Origin: Phycisphaerales bacterium
GTDB taxonomy: Bacteria; Planctomycetota; Phycisphaerae; Tepidisphaerales; Tepidisphaeraceae
NCBI GenBank assembly: GCA_028288945.1
Contig: JAQGHH010000477.1
Coordinates: 1-8,567 of the forward strand
DNA: 8,567 nt
Direction: 5' to 3'
A program made the translations under genes and the position numbers. The notes beneath the pieces were generated by a model. That model did no database searches and was not told where the DNA came from. It was given only the letters and a program-made list of their open reading frames with translations. How positions within the stretch are numbered: position 1 is the first letter of the stretch; the number at the start of each line of letters is the position of its first letter. This document shows, in pieces, positions 1 through 5,372 of this stretch.

Positions 1-95
1 AAGTAAAAAGCGCGGACGTGGAGCTGGTGTGGGAACCCCCCTGGAGCCGCGACCGCATGTCGGAGGCGGCGCTGCTGCAGCTCGGGATGTTTTGA
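1..95 (+). CDS. C-terminal end of a DUF59/MIP18-family Fe-S cluster assembly protein (5' end outside window)
   Basis: Frame 3 is open from the window edge to a TGA at 93-95 and gives about 30 residues. They contain VELVWEPPWSRDRMSEAALL and end in QLGMF. This matches the conserved tail of the small DUF59 (PaaD/MIP18, SufT-like) proteins of SUF-type iron-sulfur cluster assembly, where a W-x-P-P-W-x-x-D-R-M-S block closes the domain and the protein ends shortly after a LG(M/I) motif. Family members are cytosolic and help deliver or mature Fe-S clusters. The catalytic or cluster-related N-terminal half, including the usual DPE region, lies outside the window, so nothing can be said about it. The rest of a suf operon would be expected upstream, but that is inference. 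The family call rests on the tail alone. Confidence 0.75.
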   Translation, partial: VKSADVELVWEPPWSRDRMSEAALLQLGMF

Positions 96-274
96 GGGGC
101 GACGCGATTGGCCACTACGGGTGCATAGCATTCGTAGGGTCCGCACTGCGGCCCCAACTTGGCCTTCTTGGTTCGGACGATCCTGCGCGTTGCCGTAGTT
201 GTTTTGTGGCGACAAGATCGCAAACGTCAGGTTGCGCCACGGGGAGGGCGGCGACGGCGCTCGGGGCGTGGGAG

Positions 275-697
275 ATGAAAATCAGTCCGGCTGACCGTAG
301 CCTCCAATTACGTCCTGAAAAGGACTCGATCCCCAAATCGCAAGTGCGTCGCGGCTTATTCATCCACGTGACGGACGGGAAGGTTGCCGGTCAGCAAGCG
401 GACCCGCCACTCGTGGAGGCGAATGTCCTCATCTCCACTTCGGTGCCGCTCAATGGCCCGGAAGTGAAAGCGCGGTTTGAACAGATGCTCCGTGACGCGG
501 GCCTGACAGGGCCTGAGGCGGCAGGGTTGGTGGCATGCTGGACGCCGCAGTTATTTGAAAAAGACGGACGGCGGTTCTTGCTCTTCCTGTCGGCGGCCGA
601 TTACGACGCGCTGTGCCCGATGACGGTTCGGCCGCCGCCGACCGAGCGGGCGCGGGTGGGGATCGTGTTGACGGAGTTTGATGCGAATTCCCATTAA
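275..697 (+). CDS. Conserved protein of unknown function, about 140 aa
   Basis: The frame is open from position 29, but residues before the ATG at 275 are low-quality sequence rich in A, G, R and C that does not look coding, so I start at 275. A GGAG lies directly against this ATG, too close for a normal ribosome site. The 140-residue product has no signal peptide or membrane segment. The well-formed part is residues 24-136: VRRGLFIHV, then DPPLVEANVLI, a helical stretch GPEVKARFEQMLRDAGLTGP, VACWTPQLFE, GRRFLLFLSAADYDALCP, and a closing VGIVLTEF. I recall similar sequence as a conserved domain in planctomycete and verrucomicrobial hypothetical proteins, sometimes at the end of larger proteins, but know no function. 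This copy may therefore be N-terminally short. It sits 12 bases before the next gene, so the two are probably co-transcribed. Confidence 0.6.
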   Translation: MKISPADRSLQLRPEKDSIPKSQVRRGLFIHVTDGKVAGQQADPPLVEANVLISTSVPLNGPEVKARFEQMLRDAGLTGPEAAGLVACWTPQLFEKDGRRFLLFLSAADYDALCPMTVRPPPTERARVGIVLTEFDANSH

Positions 698-709
698 CGG
701 AACTGCACA

Positions 710-925
710 ATGACATGGAGTATCGAAGGCAAGCAGATAAGATTGCCCAACGGGAACACCGTCACGCTCGAATTCGAGATTCAGGAAATCATCGAGGCGG
801 ATGGCGTGCTGGTCGCAATTCTCGAGATTCCACCCAATCGGACGGTGACCAGATTTCTCTCTGCATTCTTCTCCGCGCCCCGGCGTCTCTGCGCTCATTC
901 CATCCTGTCAGCGCGCTCTGTTTGA
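710..925 (+). pseudogene. Apparently 3'-truncated gene of unknown function (N-terminal ~47 codons intact)
   Basis: The ATG at 710 opens a frame whose first ~47 residues look like genuine protein: MTWSIEGKQIRLPNGNTVTL, then EIQEIIEADGVLVAILEIPP, an alternating beta-strand pattern. From about position 850 the character changes sharply. The remaining ~24 residues are F, S, A, R and C rich and the DNA becomes a pyrimidine-rich run of TCTCTCTGC / TCTTCTCCGC / GTCTCTGCGC units, which resembles intergenic repeat sequence rather than coding DNA. I recall related planctomycete proteins as longer, continuing with a strand-rich region, so the likely event is replacement of the 3' part by repeat or rearranged DNA. 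The stop at 923-925 would then be fortuitous. It could instead be a real short protein with a poor tail. No function is known. It follows the 275-697 gene by 12 bases. Confidence 0.45.
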
Positions 926-936
926 TGGATGAACTC

Positions 937-1110
937 CTAAACCTGCTTCCCGCATCGCGGGCAGAATTGGGCGAAGGGCGGGTGGGTGCAACCGCACGAC
1001 GGGCATAGCCGCGACTGCGCATCGGCGCGTCGACGGTTTCCCGTGGTTGCCGCGATCAGGATGATCGCGACGACCACGACGATGATGATGAACGACAACG
1101 GCATATCCAT
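937..1110 (-). CDS. Small membrane-anchored zinc-ribbon protein, 57 aa
   Basis: The product has one N-terminal membrane segment (residues about 6-22, LSFIIIVVVVAIILIA) followed by a short basic linker NRRR and a four-cysteine zinc ribbon: Cys36-x2-Cys39 and Cys50-x2-Cys53, each pair in a CPxC setting, with an extra Cys41. The protein ends four residues after the last cysteine (GKQV). The expected topology is a membrane anchor with the positively charged ribbon in the cytoplasm. Such zinc-ribbon membrane proteins are widespread and mostly uncharacterised, so no partner is proposed. I place the start at the ATG at 1110 because a GAGAGGGG purine run lies about 10 bases upstream and the hydrophobic segment starts at once. 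An in-frame ATG two codons later and a longer start at 1158 are alternatives. It converges with the truncated gene, 11 bases away. Confidence 0.7.
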   Translation of the reverse strand: MDMPLSFIIIVVVVAIILIAATTGNRRRADAQSRLCPSCGCTHPPFAQFCPRCGKQV

Positions 1111-1181
1111 CACGACCGCCCCTCTCCGCGTTCCCTTTCCCGCGGATGATAGTAGCATCGCCGTCCCAGGGCGCGAAGTCC

Positions 1182-1187
1182 ATTATA
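1182..1187 (-). promoter_or_regulatory. Possible -10 box for the zinc-ribbon gene
   Basis: On the minus strand this hexamer reads TATAAT, a perfect sigma-70 -10 consensus, about 70 bases before the ATG at 1110. The region 17 bases further upstream reads GGTTCC and does not resemble TTGACA, and no TG extension precedes the box. It is only a candidate. The rest of 1111-1280 shows no gene or repeat that I can recognise. Confidence 0.3.
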
Positions 1188-1280
1188 GCGGTCACCGAAT
1201 TGTGGAACCTGCTACGATTTCGCCCTGTACCCGAGCCCTTGCAACCGAGCGGCTGTGGCGGGAGGCAGGATGGCGTCATT

Positions 1281-1388
1281 GTGGCACGGGTTTCCAACCC
1301 GTGTTAATGGCATGGCAGTAGGAGATTATGGCCAGCAACACTCTGCTTAAGTTCAACGCTCCCAGCACGGGTTGAAAACCCGTGCCAC
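1281..1388. repeat. REPIN-like element with 23-bp inverted ends, each a hairpin
   Basis: The left end (1281-1303) is GTGG followed by a perfect hairpin, stem CACGGGTT / AACCCGTG with loop TCC. The right end (1366-1388) is the inverted copy, stem CACGGGTT / AACCCGTG with loop GAA followed by CCAC. As inverted repeats the two ends differ at one base in 23. The 62 bases between them show no coding sequence or strong structure. Two hairpin repeats in inverted order within about 110 bases is the architecture of REP doublets (REPINs). It lies just upstream of the nagB-like gene and may sit in its 5' leader. The outer hairpin is related to that of the 3721-3917 element. Confidence 0.8.
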
Positions 1389-1427
1389 GATGCAGCGGCC
1401 TACGTCCGCCATTTTTCCGGAGCCCTC

Positions 1428-2173
1428 ATGCATCTCATCGTCGCAGAGAATCGGCAGGCGCTCGGCCAACAAGCCGCGACGGCTGGGGCGGAGCTGATTC
1501 GTCGGGCGGTCCGCGAGCGCGGCCGGGCCAACGTTATTGTCGCGACCGGCGCGTCGCAATTCGAAATGCTCGCGGAGCTGTCGCAAGCGTCTGATGTTCC
1601 CTGGACAAGGTGACCGCGTTTCATCTCGACGAATACGTGGGGCTGCTGATCACTCATCCCGCTTCGTTCCGGCGGTATCTCTGGGAGCGGTTTCACCGGC
1701 GGTTGCCCCTCCCCCTCGCGGCGTTTCATTACATCGACGCGGAGTCCGACCCGAAGGCGGAGTGCCGCCGCCTGGGGGCGATCATCGCCCAGAATCCCAT
1801 CGACGTCGCCTTCATCGGCATCGGCGAAAATGCGCACATCGCCTTCAACGATCCCTCCGCCGATTTCACCACGCAGGCCCCATACATCGCCGTGTCTTTG
1901 GATGATGCGTGTCGCCGGCAGCAACTGGGCGAGGGATGGTTCCCGACGTTCGATGAAGTGCCCCGGCAGGCGATTTCGATGTCCTGCCGCCAAATCCTCA
2001 AGAGCCGTTCGATCGTCTGCACGGTGCCGGACAGGCGGAAGGCGCAAGCCGTGCAACTCGCCGTGGAAGGCCCGCTGACGCCGGACGTGCCGGCGTCGAT
2101 TCTTCGAGAACACCAAGACCTCACGCTCTTTCTGGACCGGGAATCGGCCTCCCTGCTTCGAAGGACGACCTAA
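1428..2173 (+). CDS. nagB: Glucosamine-6-phosphate deaminase-like protein (NagB family), interrupted by a -1 frameshift near 1605
   Basis: NagB enzymes convert glucosamine-6-phosphate to fructose-6-phosphate and ammonia in the cytosol. The first frame (1428-1613) gives 61 residues with IVATGASQFEML, the sugar-phosphate-binding loop region, and stops at TGA 1611-1613. The second frame (1610-2173) continues at once with VTAFHLDEYVGL, the family's catalytic-region motif, then VAFIGIGENAHIAFNDP, CRRQQLGEGWFPT and VPASILREHQD. The family reads W-(S/T)-K-V-T-A-F-H-L-D-E-Y here, so one missing base in TGGACAAGGTGACC explains the break. Restored, the protein is about 248 aa, the normal family length. 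Everything on both sides of the break is well conserved, which points to a sequencing error or a very recent mutation. A GTG at 1610 overlaps the TGA, so coupled restart is formally possible. The start ATG at 1428 has GGAG 5 bases upstream. The sequence resembles the NagB-like subgroup found in planctomycetes, whose exact substrate is less certain. Confidence 0.85.
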
Positions 2174-2174
2174 G

Positions 2175-2242
2175 AATGTAGGGCGGGTGTACCCGCCCAC
2201 CGCTTGAACGGAAATGGTGGGCGGGTACGCCCACCCTACATT
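2175..2242. repeat. Inverted-repeat element of the TGTAGGGTGGGC family
   Basis: Two 27-base arms, 2175-2201 and 2216-2242, face each other across a 14-base centre. The left begins AATGTAGGGCGGGTG and the right ends ACGCCCACCCTACATT; they pair with only a few mismatches, and each arm also folds on itself through GGGCGGGT/ACCCGCCC-type complementarity. It starts one base after the stop of the nagB-like gene. It could fold in the transcript as a terminator-like stem, but no T-tract follows, so I call it a repeat. A single unit of the same family lies at 8001-8026. Confidence 0.75.
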
Positions 2243-2309
2243 GTCGCGGCAATCCCTCTGCGTGTTCGCGCAGTGGATTTCCCCTCGTCACCCGCCCACA
2301 ATCGGACCC

Positions 2310-3122
2310 ATGACCTACGAGTTGGGAATCATCGGCGCGGGGAACATGGCGGAAGCGATCGCGCGGGGCGTGATCCGCGCGGGGTTGTTTGGGCCTGGGC
2401 AGATCATCGCGTCGGACGTCTCGCCGCAACGGCGGGAATTGTTTGATCAGGAGCTGAAGGTTCGTGCGGTCGAAGAGAACGCTGAAGTTGCGCGCCAGTC
2501 GAAGGTGCTGCTGCTGAGCGTCAAGCCGCAGCAAATGCAGGCGGCGCTGGCGGGGATCGGGGCGGTCGCGGACGCGGATACGCTGGTGATTTCCATCGCC
2601 GCGGGGATCGGGTCGCATTACATCGAGCAGCATCTTGGCGCCGGGAGGGCGTGGCGGGTGATCCGCACGATGCCGAATACGCCGATGCTCGTGGGCGAGG
2701 GAATGGTCGGGCTGGCGCGCGGGGCGCAGGCCACCGCGCAGGATGTGGCCATCGCCCGGCGGATCTTTGAGTCGGCGGCGACCGTCATCGAAGTGGCCGA
2801 GGAGAAGATCGACGCCGTCACCGCGCTCAGCGGCTCAGGGCCGGCTTACTTTTTTTATCTCGTCGAGAACATGGTCAAAGCGGGCGTCGCGATGGGGCTG
2901 ACGCCCGAGCAATCGCATCAGCTTGCCACGCGCACCGCGCTGGGGGCGGCGAAGATGCTGACGACCTCCGCAGACTCTCCGCAGGAACTTCGCCGAAAGG
3001 TGACCAGCCCCGGCGGAACGACGCATGCCGCGATTACGCACCTCGATGGCCAGAATGTCGGCCCCGCCATTGTGGACGCCGTTCTCGCGGCCGAACGCCG
3101 GGGCAAGGAATTAGGGAGGTAA
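2310..3122 (+). CDS. proC: Pyrroline-5-carboxylate reductase
   Basis: ProC reduces 1-pyrroline-5-carboxylate to L-proline with NAD(P)H, the last step of proline synthesis, in the cytosol. The 270-residue product has the usual family length and the full set of motifs. The N-terminal Rossmann loop GIIGAGNMAEAI is at residues 6-17 and SVKPQQM at 70-76. The substrate-region RTMPNTPMLVGEGM lies at 119-132. The C-terminal dimerisation and active-site domain carries ALSGSGPAYFF at 172-182 and LRRKVTSPGGTTHAAI at 227-242. The frame is open further upstream, but that part overlaps the 2175-2242 repeat, so the ATG at 2310 directly before TYELGIIG is the sensible start. No clear Shine-Dalgarno site precedes it. 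A DoxX-family gene follows 80 bases later on the same strand and may share its transcript. Confidence 0.96.
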   Translation: MTYELGIIGAGNMAEAIARGVIRAGLFGPGQIIASDVSPQRRELFDQELKVRAVEENAEVARQSKVLLLSVKPQQMQAALAGIGAVADADTLVISIAAGIGSHYIEQHLGAGRAWRVIRTMPNTPMLVGEGMVGLARGAQATAQDVAIARRIFESAATVIEVAEEKIDAVTALSGSGPAYFFYLVENMVKAGVAMGLTPEQSHQLATRTALGAAKMLTTSADSPQELRRKVTSPGGTTHAAITHLDGQNVGPAIVDAVLAAERRGKELGR

Positions 3123-3202
3123 TGCATTCCGCGGTGCCATTTGCTAGCCATAGAATGGGGAATGGGCCGATATGGAAGGCTGAAGCGAAAGGATGGTGCA
3201 GT

Positions 3203-3649
3203 ATGCGAAACCCATTGAAATCCGACGGAGCGGCGAGTCTTGGCCTATTGTTGGCGCGCCTGCCGATGGGCTTGTTTTTTTTACTCCTTGGGGTCCAAAA
3301 GCTGCATGGCGGCGTGGATAAATTCGTAGGCTATGCGCAAGGATATCTGCCGCATTGGATGCCGCCAGACCTCGGCGTGCGCTACCTTCAGCTCGTTCCT
3401 TACTTTGAAGTAACGGTCGGCCTGATGTTGATACTCGGCCTGCTCACCCGCCTCGCCGGGTTGATCGGTGCGCTGATGGTGCTTAGCTTCACCATCGCGG
3501 TGACGGGTGTGCGCGATCTCCAACTGCCGTTCCACCCCAACCTGATTTACCTGGGCGTGCTGCTCACGCTTTTCTTCGTCGGCCCGGGCAAACTGAGCGT
3601 AGACGGGTTCTTGTTTGGCAGGGGCAAACGGTCCGCGACGCCGGATTGA
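3203..3649 (+). CDS. DoxX-family integral membrane protein
   Basis: The 148-residue product has four predicted membrane segments at about residues 12-32, 62-81, 84-104 and 112-129, with little else. The first ends in the family-typical LLLGVQKLHGG (compare G-x-x-K-L), and GYLPHWMPPDLG follows in the first loop. DoxX-like proteins are small four-helix inner-membrane proteins. Some are linked to quinone or thiol redox chemistry, but most have no assigned role, and none is claimed here. I choose the ATG at 3203 because AAAGGA lies 9 bases upstream and the upstream in-frame stretch from 3122 is hydrophilic and unlike the family. That upstream ATG overlaps the proC stop as TAATG and is the alternative. 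An 8-T run inside the first membrane segment (codes LFFLL) is prone to indel error. The gene ends 42 bases before a strong terminator. Confidence 0.85.
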   Translation: MRNPLKSDGAASLGLLLARLPMGLFFLLLGVQKLHGGVDKFVGYAQGYLPHWMPPDLGVRYLQLVPYFEVTVGLMLILGLLTRLAGLIGALMVLSFTIAVTGVRDLQLPFHPNLIYLGVLLTLFFVGPGKLSVDGFLFGRGKRSATPD

Positions 3650-3691
3650 GCGCTGTTTTTTTCGACTCTCCAAATCAATTCACACGCAACG

Positions 3692-3720
3692 CGGCCCGGC
3701 AGACAAGCCGGGCCGTTTTT
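3692..3720 (+). terminator. Intrinsic terminator after the DoxX gene
   Basis: A perfect 9-bp GC stem, CGGCCCGGC / GCCGGGCCG with loop AGACAA, is followed directly by TTTTT. This is a textbook Rho-independent terminator for the plus-strand run ending with the DoxX gene. The 3721-3917 repeat element begins at the very next base after the T-tract. Confidence 0.9.
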
Positions 3721-3917
3721 CGTGGCATGGGTTTTCCAACCCATGGCGTGCGGTAAGCCGCACGCATCGGCGGTATCCCGCCGATCCAGGCAATCGCGCA
3801 AGCAAAACGATCCGGGAGCGGTCGCGGAACACGGTCGCTTCGCTCTTGCTTGAGTCGGCCGGGTACGGCCGACGCTCGCGGCATACCGCAAGCCATGGGT
3901 CGCAAACCCATGCCACG
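3721..3917. repeat. 197-bp palindromic element: two inverted arms of three abutting hairpins each
   Basis: The ends are inverted repeats: 3721-3755 against 3884-3917, with a perfect outer 14 bases CGTGGCATGGGTTT. The left arm is three contiguous perfect 8-4-8 hairpins: 3726-3745 (CATGGGTT/AACCCATG), 3746-3765 (GCGTGCGG/CCGCACGC), 3766-3785 (ATCGGCGG/CCGCCGAT). The right arm mirrors it: 3854-3873 (GTCGGCCG/CGGCCGAC), 3874-3893 (GCTCGCGG/CCGCAAGC, one mismatch), 3894-3912 (CATGGGT/ACCCATG, 5-nt loop). The centre has its own stem CAAGCAA (3799-3805) / TTGCTTG (3846-3852) around GAGCG/CGCTC. No plausible gene lies inside. It is probably a non-autonomous REP- or MITE-like element, or a structured nucleic acid of unknown role. 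Confidence 0.85.
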
Positions 3918-3956
3918 AAAGGCCACGCCCTCTGGCACTCCCCTCGCATCGCGACT

Positions 3957-3985
3957 TTTACAAAGCCTTGGCGCGCGAATATAAC
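3957..3985 (+). promoter_or_regulatory. Sigma-70-type promoter for the lipoprotein gene
   Basis: TTTACA at 3957-3962 and TATAAC at 3980-3985 are separated by exactly 17 bases, close to the TTGACA/TATAAT consensus. Transcription would start near 3992 and leave a leader of about 36 bases before the ATG at 4028. It is the best promoter match I found in the window and lies downstream of the terminator, where a new transcription unit is expected. Confidence 0.6.
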
Positions 3986-4027
3986 ACGGTTGGGAACGAT
4001 TCAACCGCGTGTCTGGCCCTTCCATCG

Positions 4028-4663
4028 ATGCGTCCGACAGCCATCCACATCCTGCTCATTTTCGCCTTCTCATACCTCGCCACCGGCTGCGGCGCGACGG
4101 TCCATCCGCCGGCGCACGTCGCCGACCCGGTGCCGGTTTACGTGGCTGACTACGGCGTACATTCGACGCTGATGCTGCCCGTCGCCGGGCCCAACGATGG
4201 GCGTTACGTCGAATACGCGTTTGGGGATTGGGGCTACTGCGCCGCCAACCGGGGCGCGCCGCAGGACGCGGTGGGCGCGCTCCTGGCCAGTTGGGGCTCG
4301 GCCCTCGGCCGGCGGTACATGGTGCTCACGCCCGGAAACGAATACCCGCTCCCCAGGGTGTCGCTTCCCAAGTCCGCCTTCGCGGTCACGGTCTCCCGCG
4401 CGCGGGCGGAGTGCGTGCTGAAAAAGCTCGACGCCCGGTGGGAGAAACATGCGAAGACCGCCGTCCATGTCGGGTCCAACGATGTCACGTATGTGAAAGA
4501 CCCCGCGCCTTACGGCCTGTTCAGCAGTTGCAACCGTTTCACCGCCGATACGTTGATGGAACTCGGGTGCGAAGTGGACGGCCCCGCCGTCTCGTCGAAC
4601 TTTAATCGCGGCGCTCCACGGCAGGCGGCGGCCGTCACCGCGAACAAGGAAACGCAGAAGTAG
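4028..4663 (+). CDS. DUF2459-like putative lipoprotein
   Basis: The 211-residue product starts with a lipoprotein-type signal: MRPT, a hydrophobic run IHILLIFAFSYL, and LATGC with the candidate lipidated cysteine at residue 21. It is therefore expected to be exported and membrane-attached. Behind the signal come VYVADYGVHSTLML (residues 37-50, His45), YVEYAFGDWGYC (60-71), RYMVLTP (96-102) and SSCNRFTADTLMELGCEV (166-183, Cys168). These fit the DUF2459 family, in which a G-x-H-(S/T) block near the start and a C-N block near the end are conserved. The His-before-Cys order recalls circularly permuted papain-like (NlpC/P60-type) folds, so an amidase or peptidase activity is possible but unproven. 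The ATG at 4028 is chosen over an in-frame one at 3968 because it starts the signal peptide and follows the promoter at a sensible distance. Confidence 0.7.
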   Translation: MRPTAIHILLIFAFSYLATGCGATVHPPAHVADPVPVYVADYGVHSTLMLPVAGPNDGRYVEYAFGDWGYCAANRGAPQDAVGALLASWGSALGRRYMVLTPGNEYPLPRVSLPKSAFAVTVSRARAECVLKKLDARWEKHAKTAVHVGSNDVTYVKDPAPYGLFSSCNRFTADTLMELGCEVDGPAVSSNFNRGAPRQAAAVTANKETQK

Positions 4664-4691
4664 GTTGAGATGGGAGACACCCTCTTGCCCC

Positions 4692-5372
4692 CTACCGCCC
4701 TTTCGGTCGTCGCGGCCCACGGGGGAATTTGCCGGCTCGCGCTTCGTCGTACATCCGCCGCAACGTCTCGTCGATCCGTGCCAGGATCTGCTCGCGATCG
4801 AGATTTGCCAGATCCATCGGCGGGCCGAACACGACGCGGATCGGGTAAGGGCGGATCCACTTCTTTGACTTGGGCCATGCCTCATACGAGCCTGTAATCA
4901 CCGCCGGCACGACCGGCACCTTGGCCCGGCGGATCAGCAGGGCCACACCCTTTTCGAGCGGCAGCATCTCGCCGTCCTCAGTCCGCGAGCCTTCGGGGAA
5001 GACGTTGAGCATGTGCCCTTCCTGGAGGCGGGCGATGGATTCTTTCACTGCGCCGATGTCGCCTGCGCCCTGCTCGACCGGAAACGCGTTAAGCGAGCGG
5101 ATCAGCCATGAGAACACGGGGTTTTTGAAAAGTTGTGATTTGGCCAGATAACTCAGCGTGCGGTCGAGGCCCAGCGCCAGCAGAATCGGGTCGATGTAGC
5201 TCTGGTGGTTGGAGACCAGCAACGCGCCGCCGGTCTTGGGGACGTGGTAAGCGCCGTACACCTTCAGGTCGAAAAAAATCGTCATGACCATCCGGCAGAT
5301 TTGCTGCACGAATATCCAGACGGGCGTGCGGCGGGTGCGGTCGATGCGCTTCGGCTGCTTCAAAACACTCAT
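4692..5372 (-). CDS. plsC: 1-acyl-sn-glycerol-3-phosphate acyltransferase (PlsC family)
   Basis: PlsC-type enzymes transfer an acyl chain to lysophosphatidic acid to make phosphatidic acid at the inner face of the cytoplasmic membrane. The 226-residue product has the family's blocks in order. The catalytic N-H-x4-D motif appears as NHQSYID at residues 55-61. A substrate-binding block follows, with SLNAFPVEQG at 93-102. FPEGSRTEDG is at 125-134, and PVVPAVITG at 153-161. A moderately hydrophobic stretch near residues 18-35 probably holds it to the membrane. The tail is basic (RGPRRPKGR). The ATG at 5372 overlaps the cmk stop as ATGA, so the two are translationally coupled in one operon. That adjacency of cmk and plsC is common in bacteria. 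It converges with the lipoprotein gene across a 28-base gap with no obvious terminator. Acyl donor and exact acceptor cannot be read from the sequence. Confidence 0.9.
   Translation of the reverse strand: MSVLKQPKRIDRTRRTPVWIFVQQICRMVMTIFFDLKVYGAYHVPKTGGALLVSNHQSYIDPILLALGLDRTLSYLAKSQLFKNPVFSWLIRSLNAFPVEQGAGDIGAVKESIARLQEGHMLNVFPEGSRTEDGEMLPLEKGVALLIRRAKVPVVPAVITGSYEAWPKSKKWIRPYPIRVVFGPPMDLANLDREQILARIDETLRRMYDEARAGKFPRGPRRPKGR

Noticed and set aside
115..274. Possible coding sequence or extension upstream of the 275 gene
   Set aside because: The open frames there have poor composition on both strands. A weak hairpin at 137-155 (GGGTCCGC/GCGGCCCC, one mismatch) hints at a decayed repeat but is too imperfect to call.
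1604..1613. Programmed -1 frameshift site in the nagB-like gene
   Set aside because: No X-XXY-YYZ slippery heptamer or following stimulatory stem is visible at the break.
1400..2200. 266-codon open frame on the minus strand
   Set aside because: It lies antisense to the nagB-like gene, whose protein motifs are unmistakable; its product is rich in R, H and P without recognisable motifs, as expected of a GC-rich shadow frame.
3721..3917. Integron attC site, CRISPR array or tRNA cluster as an explanation for the hairpin row
   Set aside because: No GTTRRRY core or integrase is seen, the units are palindromes of differing sequence and not direct repeats with spacers, and no anticodon or T-loop features are present.
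4070..4885. 271-codon open frame on the minus strand
   Set aside because: Antisense to the lipoprotein gene and overlapping the end of plsC; composition is arginine-rich and motif-free.
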